NCBI GenBank assembly: GCA_018894105.1
Contig: CM032129.1
Location: forward strand, 17,052,968 to 17,116,967
From: Jacaranda mimosifolia
Taxonomy: Eukaryota; Streptophyta; Magnoliopsida; Lamiales; Bignoniaceae
Direction of reading: 5' to 3'
DNA: 64,000 bases
Below the pieces are notes generated by a model. The model worked only from the letters and a program-made list of their open reading frames with translations, had not been told where the DNA came from and did no database searches. Position 1 is the first letter of the stretch. Every line of letters starts with the position of its first letter. A program made the position numbers and the translations under genes. Of this stretch, positions 45,719 through 57,764 are shown one piece after another.

Positions 45719-46371
45719 TTCTCCCATTTTCCCTGAAGCCAATGCCCCATGGCCTTGAGATCCATCTTCTCAAGATTTCCTTCAAAGACCTTTTGTGATA
45801 GGGGTTTAGTCAGTGGATCTGCTATGTTCTCTTCCGTGGCAACTTTTCCACTCGAATGTCACCCATATTAATAATCTCCCAGATCAAGTGATATTGCCTA
45901 AAAATGTGCTTGGATCATTGATGAGATCTTGGCTCTTTGGCTTACGCTACCACCCCATTGTTGTCACAGAAGATAACTACTGGTTCAGCAATGCTAGACA
46001 CCACATTCAACCCTTGAATGAAGTTTTTCATCTAAACACCTTCCTTTGCAGCTTTCAAAACTGCAATATATTCTATCTCTGTAGTAGAATCGGCCGTGGT
46101 GTCTTGTTTGGAACTCTTCCAACTCACCACGCTGCTATTGAGGCAAAATATGAATCCAGAAGTGGATTTCAAGTCATCTACATAGGATTGAAAACCTAGA
46201 ATCCAAAAACCCCTTGAGTTTCAATTCTTTACTACAGTATACCAAAAATATGTCCTTAGTCCTTATCAAGTACTCAAGGATTACTTTTACAGCCGTCCAG
46301 TAACTCTCACTGGGATCGGATTGGAAACGGCTCGTAATACTTAGATATGTGCCACATTCAATCTTGTACAT
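45719..46371 (-). pseudogene. copia element 1 polypurine tract and RNase H
   Basis: The first bases after the LTR give a minus-strand GGGAAAATGGGAGAA polypurine tract. Further on, frame 46174-46371 reads SDPSESYWTAVKVILEYLIR and then TKDIFLVYCSKELKLKGFLD, the RT/RNase H connection and start of RNase H. The final part (45940-46170), which should carry the SWKSSKQ and TEAEY motifs seen in element 2, is interrupted by stops. It is non-functional. Confidence 0.75.
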
Positions 46372-46384
46372 TAAACTGCACGCA

Positions 46385-47225
46385 TTATGCTCCCAACGGC
46401 AGAGGCATAAGGTATTGGGACATCTTCTGTCTCTTGTCCTTAGTTTTGGGGGCTATAGACTTGGAGAGATGAATGCCATGTCCTATGGGAAGAAATCCCC
46501 TCTTGAATTCTTCCATACCAAACCTCTTTAGTATTTTGTTAATGTACGAGGTTTGGAAAAGCCCTATCATCCACCTCGATCTATCTCTATAGATACATGT
46601 TCCTAATATATGGGATGCTTCTCCCAAATCCTTCATGGAGAATTGTGTAGATAACCATGCATTAGTACACTCTAACATTCCTACCTTATTCCTAATGAGA
46701 AGGATGTCATCAACATAAAGCACAATAAACTGTATACTACTCCTACCAGCCTCATGTACACACATGGTTCATACACATTTTTGACAAAGCCAAACGATTT
46801 GATTGTCTTGTCAAAAAGTATGTTCCAGCTTCGGGATGCCTGTTTGAGTCTATAAATGGATCTCTGGAGTTTGCAAACCTTTTGCTTACTCCCTTTGGAT
46901 GTAAAACCTTGTGGTTGCTCCATACAAATTTCTTCTTCAATGTCTCCATTGAGGAAAACAGTTTTCACATCTATTTTCCATGTCTCATAGTCATAATATA
47001 CGGCTATGGCAAGTAGAATCCAAATGGACTTAGGCATAGCGACCAGTGAAATAGTTTCCTCAAAATTGATATCAGGTTTTTGAGTGTAACCTTTTGCCAC
47101 TAGTCGCGCCTTAAAGGTCACTACTTTTCCATTTACTCCTAGCTTTTACTTATAGATCCACTTGTAACCAACGGAAACTATTCCCTTTGGTGGATCTGCC
47201 AAAGTCCATACTTTGCTGGAATGCA
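46385..47225 (-). pseudogene. copia element 1 reverse transcriptase
   Basis: Frame 46681-47121 covers fingers and palm: FKARLVAKGYTQKPDINFEE, then WKIDVKTVFLNGDIEEEICM with the first catalytic Asp, and LQRSIYRLKQASRSWN. A frameshift near 46760 passes to frame 46385-46765 with FIVLYVDDILLIRN (YVDD box), FSMKDLGEASHILGTCIYRD and TSYINKILKRFGMEE. All RT catalytic aspartates are present, unlike in element 2, but the frame is broken. Lineage is copia, Tork/Angela-like by overall pattern; the assignment is uncertain. Confidence 0.85.
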
Positions 47226-48110
47226 TTGAGTCCATTTCGAATCTCATGGCATTAAGACAATGTCTCGAGTCTATGTCTAACATAGCTTCCTCATAGGTCT
47301 TCGATCAATATCCGATTGGCATGTCTCATGAAGGAATCCGAACCTTCCGAGTCATTTTTTGATTTGGTCTGACCTTCTTAGAGGTTGTGTGTGAGGCTTT
47401 TGTTGCTCGTTTGTTTCCACCGCATGTGGAATTTGATGACCATTTTGAACTTCATCAAGTTTAACAACAACACCATTTCTATCCAATAAAAATCATTTTC
47501 CAAAAAGACGGCATTCCTCGAAACAAACACTCTTTGTTCTAAGGGATCATAGAAGCAATAACCCATAAACTCTCTTGTGCATCCTACAAACTTGCACAAG
47601 GTGGATCTACTATCCAACTTGTCCCCTACGTTTCATCTTACATAAGCAGGAGACCCCTAGACCCTAAGGTAATGGTAAGAGGGTGATTTGTCGTACCAAA
47701 TCTCATGCAGTGTTTTTAGCACCGACTTTGAAGGTACTACATTTAGTAACTTTCTCACCATTTCTAAGGTATATCCCTAAAAGGATATGGTTATATCGAA
47801 AAACCTCATCATGGAATGTACCATGTCCAACAAGGTACGGTTTCTCCTCTTGGCTACTCCATTGTGTTGGGGTGTGCCAGGTAGAGTCCATTGTGAGGGA
47901 ATCTCATTCTACTTTAGATAATTCAAGAACTTTGTACTTATGTATTCTCTCCCCAATCCAATCGAAAAGCTTTAATACTGAGTCTTAATTGCTTTTCCAC
48001 TTTATTCTCATACTCTTTGAATATTTCAAAGGCTTCAGACTAGTATTTCATAAGATACACGTGTCTGAACCGACTATAATCATAGGTGAAGGTGATAGCC
48101 ATTTCTTGCA
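47226..48110 (-). pseudogene. copia element 1 integrase core, C-terminus and linker
   Basis: Frame 47378-47617 reads MDSRSTLCKFVGCTREFMGY, then DPLEQRVFVSRNAVFLENDF, the integrase C-terminal region common to copia. Frame 47703-47891 (GTFHDEVFRYNHILLGIYLR) and adjoining broken stretches match the core half between the second Asp and the Glu. The core is heavily mutated; the minus-strand DRGGEYL motif of element 2 (near 59395) is not intact here. Confidence 0.7.
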
Positions 48111-48757
48111 CTAATTCTTAGTGGGCCACAAATATCTGTGTTGATCAAATCCAAAGGACTTGTGGAGTGCTCCGATTGTCCTACAAAATGAGCCTTGGTC
48201 ATTTTTCCCTTCAAACAAGATTCACAAGTAGGAAGTTCCTCAATGTCACTAACCTTTAGTGCTTTGAGAGCTTGCATCTTACTTATCCTATTCTTAGAGA
48301 TATGCCCAAGTCTTGCATGCCAAAGTATGACATCTTCTTGGTTATCTAATTTCCTTTTACTTGATTGAATGTGTATTAGTGAAGGTTGAGAATCAAGTAT
48401 GTACAATCCATTAATCAATGTTCCTTGAGCAATTAAAGAACCATTCTTCAATACCTTCAATGTCCCATTCAATATAGAAAAATCAAATCCTTCATAATCA
48501 AGAATGGGAATTGATATAATGTTCTTAACAAGATTCGGTGCATAATAAACTGGATTAAGTACAATGCTAGTATTCCCTAAGTCTAACTTGAAAATGCCTT
48601 GGACCATGGCTGCAACTCTTGCTCCATTTCCTAGATGGAGGATCATATTCCCTTCATGCAAATTTTTTTTTCTTTCCATCTCCTATAATGAATTATAAAG
48701 GTGAGAACCACACGCGGTATCAAATACCTATGAAGAAGAATTGATCGTCAAATGCAC
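48080..48757 (-). pseudogene. copia element 1 protease and GAG-pre-integrase
   Basis: Frame 48080-48679 (199 codons) covers the end of protease (MILHLGNGARVAAMVQGIFK) through DVILWHARLGHISKNRISKM and CESCLKGKMTKAHFVGQ, the HHCC pre-integrase zinc motif with all four ligands. It ends PLDLINTDICGPLRISARNG. Upstream the protease active site reads FDTACGSH (codon 48713-48715 Ala), where copia proteases have D-T-G or D-S-G. A stop separates it from the frame below. Confidence 0.8.
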
Positions 48758-48758
48758 T

Positions 48759-49576
48759 TCAATAAAATACATACCCTTCTAGAGGGTTGCAAGGTAAGCC
48801 TTGCAGTTTCTCTTTCAAGTCCCCCTTTTTAACACAATAGGAACAACTTGCATCGGTTTTAGCCTTCTTCTTGACCACCCCAGAACACTTCACGGGTTGT
48901 TTCCATTTGAAAGAATAACTCTTCTTCCTCTTACCTCCCTTTCTTGGGCCCCTAGGGCCTTTCGACATGGAGGAAAAAGCAAGTATAAGAGGTTTCTCCT
49001 TTTTCATAGTCGCCTCAGCATTCACAAGCAAGTTCACCAATTCGTTAATCATCACCTTTTGCTTGGACATATTAAAGTTCATACCAAATTAGTTGAACGA
49101 TGGGGGTAATGATTGGAGGATCAAATCCAATGGAGATCATTGTCCATGATCATGTCAAGTTGTCCAAGCTTTTCAATGAGTCCAATCATCGTGAGCCTAT
49201 GATCATGGACACTTGAACCCTCTACCATCCTTGATCTAAAGAGCTCCCTAGATAAAACGAACCTTTCGTGCCTAGTTTTTACACCGTACAACTCTTGTAG
49301 GTGCAAGTTGACCTCTGCAACATGTTTCATATGCTCATAAGTCTTTTGGAGCTCGTTGGTCATGGAAGCCAACATAAGGCATCCACTTGTAGATCATCAT
49401 CTACAAATTTAGCAAACCTTTCATGATCCTCATCGGTGGTGTCAGGACTTTGATCAAGGACATAAGTCCTCTTATTAGAGTCAAGAATTATCTTAAGATT
49501 TCTGAACCAATTGTAGAAGTTAGGCTCAGTGAGTTTATTGGTTTCCAAAATGCTTATGAGTGGAGTTTTTAGCCAT
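48759..49576 (-). pseudogene. copia element 1 gag
   Basis: The ancestral ATG is at 49576 (MAKN...), but an inserted base at about codon 4 shifts it. Frames 49360-49596 (ETNKLTEPNFYNWFRNLKII) and 49121-49375 (MLASMTNELQKTYEHMKHVA, then RELFRSRMVEGSSVHDHRL) carry the UBN2-like gag. Frame 48759-49082 has the basic region (KGPRGPRKGGKRKKSYSFKW) and a ruined zinc knuckle CSYCVKKGDLKEKL, in which His and the last Cys are lost. It encodes the capsid/nucleocapsid of virus-like particles in intact relatives. Confidence 0.8.
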
Positions 49577-51550
49577 TTTTGTTTTGAAGATTTCAAAAAT
49601 CTACAAGAGATGAAAAAAAAGTATAAGCATGTTATTGAATATAGATATTGAAAATATGTTCATGGTTTTTCAAGCATGTTTTTCTCCCACTATTTTATCA
49701 AATCCTTCACCCCTAGAAAAATTTGAGAAATCTCATTTTCTAGTGAGAATCAAGATCCTAAAGGCTTGCAAGTGAACCCACGACTCGTGAGACATCCACT
49801 AACAATCTAAAGGTAAGCAACTTTTGCTAATTGTATCTCATACAACTCTTGATATATTTTGCCTCACTTTTCATGTTGACACACAACTCATGAGACATGC
49901 ACATTACTAGGTTTCAAGTCATACCTACTAACCTTTCTTCAATTTAAGACAGGCCCACAACATCCCATGACTCGTGTGCTAATGCATGGGCATTCTCAAA
50001 TCAAAGGTATATCTCATGCTAAGTACATGGTGATAGCTTTCCACTATAAGTATGACCCACAACTCATGAGACATCACACAAATAATGGTAGCATCGTCAT
50101 ACCACATACTATTGGTAGAAGGCATGGATTAATTGAACTCTATTAACTTGTATCTATTTTGGCTTGATATTTGAAAGTACTTAGACATTCTACGTGGAGG
50201 GTTTTTGCTTGCAAAGATCTTATCATTTTATCTTCTTATTTAGGTTCTCTATATCCTAATCATGCATCTCATACATCAATAGGATATGGAAAGCATAAAT
50301 AAGTAAATGCGCCTAGCATGCTCCTAGGGTGAGATGACAATGAGCCTAGCCAAGTAGTGCACTTAAAGCCACAGGTGCACCACTTAGTTGATTTTAAGTG
50401 GGCTGATTAAATCTAGTTATTACATGAGTGTATCCCATACATTAATGGGTCTTTATGCCTCTAATGGTTCTTCTTTGCTTTTTGTAACATTTGCATGAGA
50501 AAGAAATCCTCACTCCTAGTGATTCTATTCTCATTACATTTACAAGATAAAAATTAATAGGCATGCAATTTCCAATTTAATACAACCCTTTTCAACAACT
50601 TGAAATAAAGAAAATCAATATTAAAGGCTCATGAACATCCCCATTCATTCATCATCCATTCAACATTTAAATAAACAATAAATAAATCAAGAATTGACAT
50701 TCAATTCCATCAATTATGTGCTAATCATATTGATAAATGATCGGTCATGCAAAAACAAGCATAACATTTATTCATCATATTCTTGCCACAATTGGAAGTT
50801 ACTTTAACAAGTTTTAAAAGCAATCAAAGGTGTCCGACACAATTTTAAGACCTTGAGCAACACTTGTGCATCCATTGTGTGGGTTTCAAATATGTTTGGT
50901 CACAAAAGGAACCAAAAGAAAAGCTCAAAACTAATCCTAAACCCAATCGGGCACTGCTGGCTGAGGGTTGCACACAGCTGGGCAGTAGCTCTCGGCCACT
51001 ACCCTGCTATGCGCTGCCAATTGTCAATAGCTCCTCTATTTTAGGGTCATGAGTGAGTCAAGCCATTTTTGGATCAACTTTTGTGTACCAAGATTTTTAG
51101 AACAACTTCTAAACATCAAAACACACAATCTAGATGAAAATTTCAGATTAAAACACTTTTTGAAAACTGAAATCTCAAGTGCTCAATGATGCTTGAAAAA
51201 CTAGTTTAAACAAGAATCATATTCTTCAAAAATCTCCAATTATATCCAATCTTATTGGATCCAAAAATGACCAAAACAACATAAGGCCACTCATAAAATG
51301 CTATATCAACATATAACACCCACCAATGCCAAATCAAATTTCAACATTAGGCAAAATGAATTAAAACATACTCATCACATGATTTAACATTTAAAACACA
51401 TAATAGATGATTTAACCTATTAATCAAGGAGCCACAAACAAGATCATCCATACACTCCAACCCATCATATGGATTGAGTACATGGTGATGATGATCAATT
51501 CTTCACAAGAACCAATCATCCAAGCAAAATCTAAATCCATCCATGAATAA
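49577..51550 (-). mobile_element. copia element 1 long 5' leader
   Basis: About 1.97 kb of non-coding leader lies between PBS and gag. It shares order and length with 61047-63022 of element 2. It holds four copies of an about 20-bp motif (ACGACTCGTGAGACATC type) near 49779, 49879, 49976 and 50070, and a GC-rich block at 50940-51050. The small open frames at 50853-51052 are antisense and unsupported. Confidence 0.75.
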
Positions 51551-51563
51551 GGCTTTGATACCA
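51551..51563 (-). other. primer-binding site, copia element 1
   Basis: The minus strand reads TGGTATCAAAGCC, one mismatch from the initiator-Met PBS, two bases from the LTR start at 51566. Confidence 0.88.
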
Positions 51564-51565
51564 CT

Positions 51566-53704
51566 TGAAGGTATGTGTGATACAAATATTTTCAAAAAAA
51601 ACTGAATAAAACTAGCCCACACACATCCACAAGGATCTAGACATGCATAGGATTCAGATTTAGGGAGGAAAATACCTTGAAAATAAAGGAATAAGAGAAA
51701 ACACCGTTCAACTCTTGAAGTTGTCCCCTCACTGGCGCAGCAAAAACACCAACTGATTTCCCTAAGTTAAACTTCTTCTTTTGAGCTGAAACATTTACTG
51801 AGCATCCTCAACACTTTGAAGATCCTGCAGCCAAATATTTAGCTCAATCAGAACAACTTTAGTCTTCCTAGAACTCGTTGCAAATGGCTGCCGAAAACTG
51901 CTTCAACAAGAGCAAAAGCAACCCCAACATTTTGCCTCTAACAATATAGTCCACACACCAAATGAAAAGACTTTTTCTCTAAAAAAATGGCTAAAGATAA
52001 TTTTAGAGAAATGGAGGAAATAAGGCCAAGTATGGATGGGGAGGATGACGGAGGTTGGAGAGATTTGTGGAGAATCTAACTATTAGATGCCTACTAACAA
52101 AGTTCATTGTTGGGAGAATAATGCACACCTTGCACAATGTTGTTTGGAGATTTGTGGTCACACACCATCTTCAAGGAGGGGATGCCACATGTCCATGCCA
52201 AGGTGGCCACGGACAATTAGTGTTGTGATAATTTGAATATCATTTGGAATTTACAATTCCTCTCTTGAAATGTTTTCCAAATGAATTCTAATTCCATATT
52301 AAATGAACCCTTTATTTAATAATACTCTCCAATTTAATTAAATTAAACACTTTAATTTAATTAATAATCCTTTGATTTAACTCTTAAGTCAAAGTGCTTA
52401 ACTCTTTAAGCTAGTCAAAATTAATTTAACTCTTAAATTAATTTGACCAATTGATAGTCATGTGGCATCAATTAATTAACTCTTAATTAATTGATCTTAA
52501 TTTAAATCTAAAATTAAATTGACCAATTTAACTCTTAAATTGATCAAGCCAAAAATGACTCCAATTTTCACCTCCTTCAAAATTGGTAAAGAGTGAATTT
52601 TCTAACACTTAAAAAATTCTCCTTCTTTCAATAGGTCGTTCAATTTGGTTTTTATGTGTGACCCATTAGGTTCTACCATTCATTGGACATGGGCTCACAA
52701 CTCCTTGTGACTTATGGAATATCAAATATTCACATTAGTTTAAACTCAATTGAAAAGTACCCAATCTCCATGGTCGATGTCCAACCTCAAGCCCATGGAG
52801 CCCAACTAATTGGACGAAATGAATTCTCTTGGAGAACCATTCTAGTAGTACGCGTACCATGCAAGTACGGTCCTTCCATTTCCCATCTCCAAAAAGAGGC
52901 CTAGGGCAAGATATTAGTCGGTTCCCTAATAGCCTTGATATTTTGCTTCTATTCTCAATGTTTGATTCCCTTAGTGACCTCATCTTTGGAAACACCTTTC
53001 CAAATTGTCATATCACCTTGCGCAAGGATTTCTTGGAATCGATCATTATAGAACACATAAGAGATGCACTTGCCCTTCACAAAAGCGAGGAGTCGGATTT
53101 CATCTTGGATCTCACAAACATCCATGTCTAGTAGCTCATACCTAATCTCAATCCCAGTGGCCCACTAAGGTTAAGAAAGAGTTAAAGCATAAAGACTAGA
53201 CACAAGGTTACCATGGATCCTCAGGTTAAAGGACAAATAATATGCACTAGTGTAAGCTGGAGAACTTGCGACTACCAACTTGCCACTTCGGCTATCTAGT
53301 AAATTCTCTGGGTAGGCCTTCAGTACCTCATTCTCTAACAAGCACCTACTAACATGCATCTATATCTCATATGGGATTGCTCATGGAACGGAGCAACATC
53401 CAACTCTTGGATTTATGCATCGATAATGCAACTCTATCCGGATCTTAGATGCCCTATCTCATAAGATCTTATGACTTGGAAGATTTAAGATCACCAGCGT
53501 GTAAGACTTATTCCATGATTACCATCAATACGTGATCAAGTCCGTAATCTTATGTGATTTAAGAGCTTCATCCAATACGAGTGAAGTAAATAATGATCAT
53601 AAGTTAAAGATGGCCATATAAGGAATATCATTCAATCAAGATTGTCTTTCAAGGAAATAGTTTACAAGGCCAATCTAATTAGCTTGCGGGGCACAATTCT
53701 AATA
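51566..53704 (-). mobile_element. copia element 1, 5' LTR with promoter deletion
   Basis: This 2,139 bp LTR begins TGAAGGTATGTG and ends CAATTCTAATA (family CTATTCCAACA with C-to-T changes). Compared with 43544-45718 it lacks about 40 bp near 52139-52160 that include the TATA box and one arm of the hairpin, and it differs by many substitutions. Immediately after it come GTTGG (53705-53709) and the right half of the host copia. The plus-strand frames at 52683-53131 recur in all copies of this LTR and are antisense. Confidence 0.92.
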
Positions 53705-54115
53705 GTTGGGGTTTGCCAGTTGAGTCTATTGTGAGAGAATCCCATTCTCTTTTACATAATCTAAGAATTTGGTACTTAGGTACTCACTTCCTCGATCACA
53801 TTGAAGGGCCTTAATATTAAGTCCTAATTGTTTTTCTACTTCATTCCTATAGTCTTTGAACTTTTCAAAGGCCTTAGACTTGTACTTCATAAGATACATA
53901 TGTCTGAACCGTGTATGATCATCAGTAAAGGTTATGAAGTAAGAAGAACCTTCTTGCACAAACTTTTAGCGGCCCACATATGTCTACATGGATTAAATCT
54001 GAAGGACTAGTGGACTGCTCTATTTGTTTTACAAAAGGAGCCTTGGTCACATTTCCTTTGAAACAAGATTCACAAATAGAAAATTCTTCTAATCTACTAA
54101 CATTTAGTAATTTGA
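53705..54115 (-). pseudogene. older copia integrase core fragment, right of insertion
   Basis: Frame 53726-53959 reads YFITFTDDHTRFRHMYLMKY (first catalytic Asp), NEVEKQLGLNIKALQCDRGS (second Asp, C replacing S before it) and EYLSTKFLDYVKENGILSQ. Up to 54115 the pre-integrase zinc region follows in broken form. Together with 43125-43543 it is one copia pol interrupted by element 1; removing the insert joins them at GTTGG. The right side is cut at 54116 by an AT-rich block. Confidence 0.85.
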
Positions 54116-54947
54116 GGGGGGCTAAAATCTTTTTAACCCCTTGTGAAATGTCAAATGGACGGTTTACCTCTATATGATAAAAAAAAGTTGAAACACCCCC
54201 TTATATTTTTAAAATGTGGCTCACTACCTCATTCCACCTATTTGAGTTGAATTTTGTATTCTATAGACAAAAATGCCCTCATATATATATATAATTATTT
54301 TATATTATTATGTTTTTCTTTTTCTTTTGTTTAATCTAAACTAAATAATTTCATATTTATAAAATATATAACATATTTATATAAATTAAATATGTTTAAT
54401 ATCTATAAAATTATATATACATACATACATATAAAATTATATATATACACATATGTATATAGAATTATTAAATACACATATAATACGAAAAATATATATT
54501 TCCTTTTCTTTATAAAAATAAAAAAATATATTTTTATATTTCTTTTTTACATACACATATAAAAATATTCTTTTTTATATTTTTATAAAATACATATATT
54601 TCTTTTTCTTTATATATACACCCTCACGACCCCATCCTTACCGCCAACCCATCCCCACCTCCCACCCCCTATCTCCCTAAAACAATTCCATGGAAGCCCG
54701 CAAAATGGTCAGACTTGGCCAGTTCTGGCCTGGTCCGGCGATCAGCCATCATGGCCGTCTGCATTGAGCATGGCAATCGGCGATATTTTTTTTGAAAAAA
54801 TTATATTTATATATATATATGTACACTTTCAAACATACATAGATATATATTCTGCATATATATACATATATATTAATTTTTTTGCAACATGGCCACTAGT
54901 TTTTTCACAGCATCCATGAGCGCTGCTTTTTAAGGTTCGCCATATAT
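54116..54947. mobile_element. AT-rich block, probable non-autonomous DNA element end
   Basis: It begins within copia integrase sequence as 'ggggggctaaaatc', with a purine/pyrimidine layout resembling the outer parts of the TIR elements at 23-26 kb ('aaaaatgccctcatat' against 'aaaatgccattcc'). It then runs into long TA-rich stretches (54270-54620) and a short GC-rich part (54620-54775). No inverted partner end was found because the next copia LTR starts at 54948. No gene was seen; the minus-strand frame at 54829-55038 crosses the boundary. Confidence 0.35.
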
Positions 54948-57142
54948 TGAAGGTATGTGTGGCACTAGAATCCAAATATTTCAAAAATAAAACTAAATAA
55001 ACTAGCCCACACAACACCCCCAGGATCAAGACATGCATGGAATTTAGATTTAGAAGGGAAAAATACCTGGGTGATTACAGAAAATCGAAGAGCAAGAGAA
55101 AACTCTTGAAAACCGTCAAACTGTCTCTTCACCGGCGCAGCAGGATCACCACCAATTTTCCCTTGGTTGGACTCCTCCATTTTTGCTGAAATTTTTACAG
55201 AAACTCCTAAATCCTTTGAGGATTCTTCAGTTCAAAATTCAGCCCAATCAGAACACCAAAGGTCCTCCCAGAACTAGCAAAACCGGCTGCCAGAAAACTA
55301 CTCCAGTCAAGAGCAAAAGCAACCAAATTAGATTACCTCTAATGTAAAAGTCCACAAACCAAATCTATGGCCTGTTCTCTACAGAATGGCTGGAATATCT
55401 GCAGAGAATGGGGGTAGGAAGGCTAGGAAGAAGGAGGAGGAAGTTGGAGAGAATAATGGGATGCTAACAAATTAGATTCCCACTATACGAAATGTGGGGA
55501 GAAATCACACTAGTCATGCACACACTTGCTCTCACTCACTCTTGGCCGGCCACACTCCTATATCTATATATAGGAGTGGTCCATTAACATCCCCAAGGAG
55601 ATGATGCCAAGTGTCCTTGCCAAGGTGGCCACTAACTAGTAATTAGTGAATAAGAATATTAATTGAAGCACAAATTTCATCTTATGAAATGTCTTGCAAT
55701 TAAATTCCAATTCACATTAAATGAACCATTCACTTAATTATTCTCCCAAAAATAATCCTCCAACTCAATTAAATTAAACACTTTAATTTAACCAATAATA
55801 ATTTGACTTAACTCTTAAGTCAAAAAATGCTTAACTATTTAAGCTAGTCAATTTAACCCTTAAATTAATTTTGACCAATTGATAGTCATGTGACATCAAT
55901 TAATTAACCCTTAATTAATTGATCTTAATTTAACTCTTAAATTAATTTGACCAATTTAACATTTAAATTGATCAAGTCAAAATGAATACAATTTTGCCTC
56001 CTCCAAAACGGTTATGAATTTTCTAACTCTTAGAAAACTCTACTTTCTTCAATTGACCATGTCATTGGCTTTTGTGTGTCACCCATTAGGTTCTACCATT
56101 CATTGAACATGGGTTCACAACTCTTTGTGACTTTTGGAATATCAAATATTCACATTAGTTTAAACTCCTTTAAACTAAGCGACTCGATTCAATTAATCTC
56201 ATTAATTGAAGAGTACCCAATCTCTACAGTTGATGTCCAACCTCAAGCCCATGGAGCCCAACTGATTGGCAGAAATGAATGCTCTTGAAAAACCATTCTA
56301 GCATTACATGTACCATGCACATACGGTCCTTCCGTCTCCTATCTCCCGAAAGAGGCCTAGGGCAAGATATTAGTCGGCTCCCTAATAGCCTAGATACTGT
56401 GTTTCTATTCTTAATGTTCAATTCCCTTTGTAACCTCATCTTTGGTAATGTCTTTCCAAATTGTCACATCACCTTGCGCAAGGATTTATTTGAATCGATC
56501 ATTATAGAACACATAGGAGATGCACTCGCACTTCACAAAGACGATGAGTCGGATTCTGTTTTGGATCTCACAAATCTCCATGCCTAGTATCTCATACCCA
56601 ATCTCAACCCGGAAGACCCGCTAAGTGATCACGGAAGAGTCAAAGCATAAGGATCGGACACAAGATTACCATGGATCCTTAGGTCAAAGGACTAATAATA
56701 TGCACTAGCGTAAGCGGGAGAACTTGCCACTTGGGCTATCTAGTAGATTCTCCAGGCGGGTCTTCAGTGCCTTGTTATCTAACAAGCACCCACTAACATG
56801 CACCCGTATCTCATACAGTTGCTAATGGAATGGAAAAATATCCAACTCTTGGATTATGCATCGTTAGTGCAAGTCTATTCGGATCTTAGATGCCCTTATT
56901 CTCTTAAGATCCTATGACTTGGAATGTTTAAGATCACGATCGTGTGAGATTTATTCCATGCTCACCAAACCAAGTCCCATAGTCTTCTATGATCTAAGGG
57001 CTTCATCCAAATGCCAGTGAAGTAAATGAAGAGCATATGATGAAGATGGCCATATGATCAAAATATCATTCAATCAAGATTATCTTACAATGAAATAGTT
57101 TACAAGGCCAATCTAATTGGCTTGTTGGGCACTATTCCAATA
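54948..57142 (-). mobile_element. copia element 2, 3' LTR
   Basis: This 2,195 bp LTR starts TGAAGGTATGTGTGG and ends CTATTCCAATA. It has a TATA box at 55559-55572. The hairpin seen beside the TATA box in relatives is not recognisable here. It is the same family as element 1. The left flank is 'gccatatat'; the matching target duplication lies beyond the window. The plus-strand frames at 56076 and 56279-56587 are antisense to the element. Confidence 0.9.
55559..55572 (-). promoter_or_regulatory. TATA box, copia element 2 3' LTR
   Basis: The minus strand reads TATATATAGATATA at the family position. The corresponding part of the 5' LTR is deleted (join near 63263). Confidence 0.6.
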
Positions 57143-57764
57143 ATCTCCCACTTTCCCTAAAGCCAATACCCCATGGCCTTGAGACCCATCTTTGCAAGAT
57201 GTCCTTCAATGACCTTTTGCGATAGGGGTTTTGTTAGTGGATCTGTTATATTCTCTTATGAAGCAACTCTATCCACTCAGATATTGCCTCTATTAACGAT
57301 CTTCCGGATCAAATGATATCGCCTCAATATGTTCTTGGATCACTGAAGAGATCTTGGCTCTTTACCTTGCGCTACCGCCCCGTTGTTGTCGCAGAAGAAA
57401 ACTACTGGCTCAGCAATACTAGGCACCACATTCAACTATTAAATGAAGTTTTTCATCCAAACACCCTCCTTTGCAGCTTCTGAAGCTGCAATATACTCTG
57501 CTTCAGTGGTTGAATTAGCCATGGTGTCTTGTTTGGAACTCTTCCAACTCACCGTACCGCCATTGAGGCAAAATATAAATCCAGAAGTGGATTTGAGGTC
57601 ATCTACATCGGATTGGAAACTTGAATCTGATAACCCTTCTAGTTTCAATTCTCCATTGCTGTATACCAAGAACATGTCCTTAGTTCTTCTCAAGTACTTA
57701 AGGATTGCTTTTGCGGCTATCTAGTGACTCTCACTGGGATTGGATTGGAACCTACTCATAACAC
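57143..57764 (-). pseudogene. copia element 2 polypurine tract and RNase H
   Basis: The polypurine tract (minus GGGAAAGTGGGAGAT) abuts the LTR. Frame 57439-57693 is well preserved: MRRTKDMFLVYSNGELKLEG, SDSSFQSDVDDLKSTSGFIF, GGTVSWKSSKQDTMANSTT, EAEYIAASEAAKEGVW. The Asp-Glu-Asp positions of copia RNase H can be read. About 300 bp between it and the LTR are the decayed end of pol. A stop precedes this frame at 57693, separating it from RT. Confidence 0.85.

Noticed and set aside
52683..53131. Plus-strand ORFs recurring at 11860, 44994, 56076-56587 and 63337-63851
   Set aside because: They are the same antisense stretch of the copia LTR; they recur because the LTR does, with differing ends and frame breaks.
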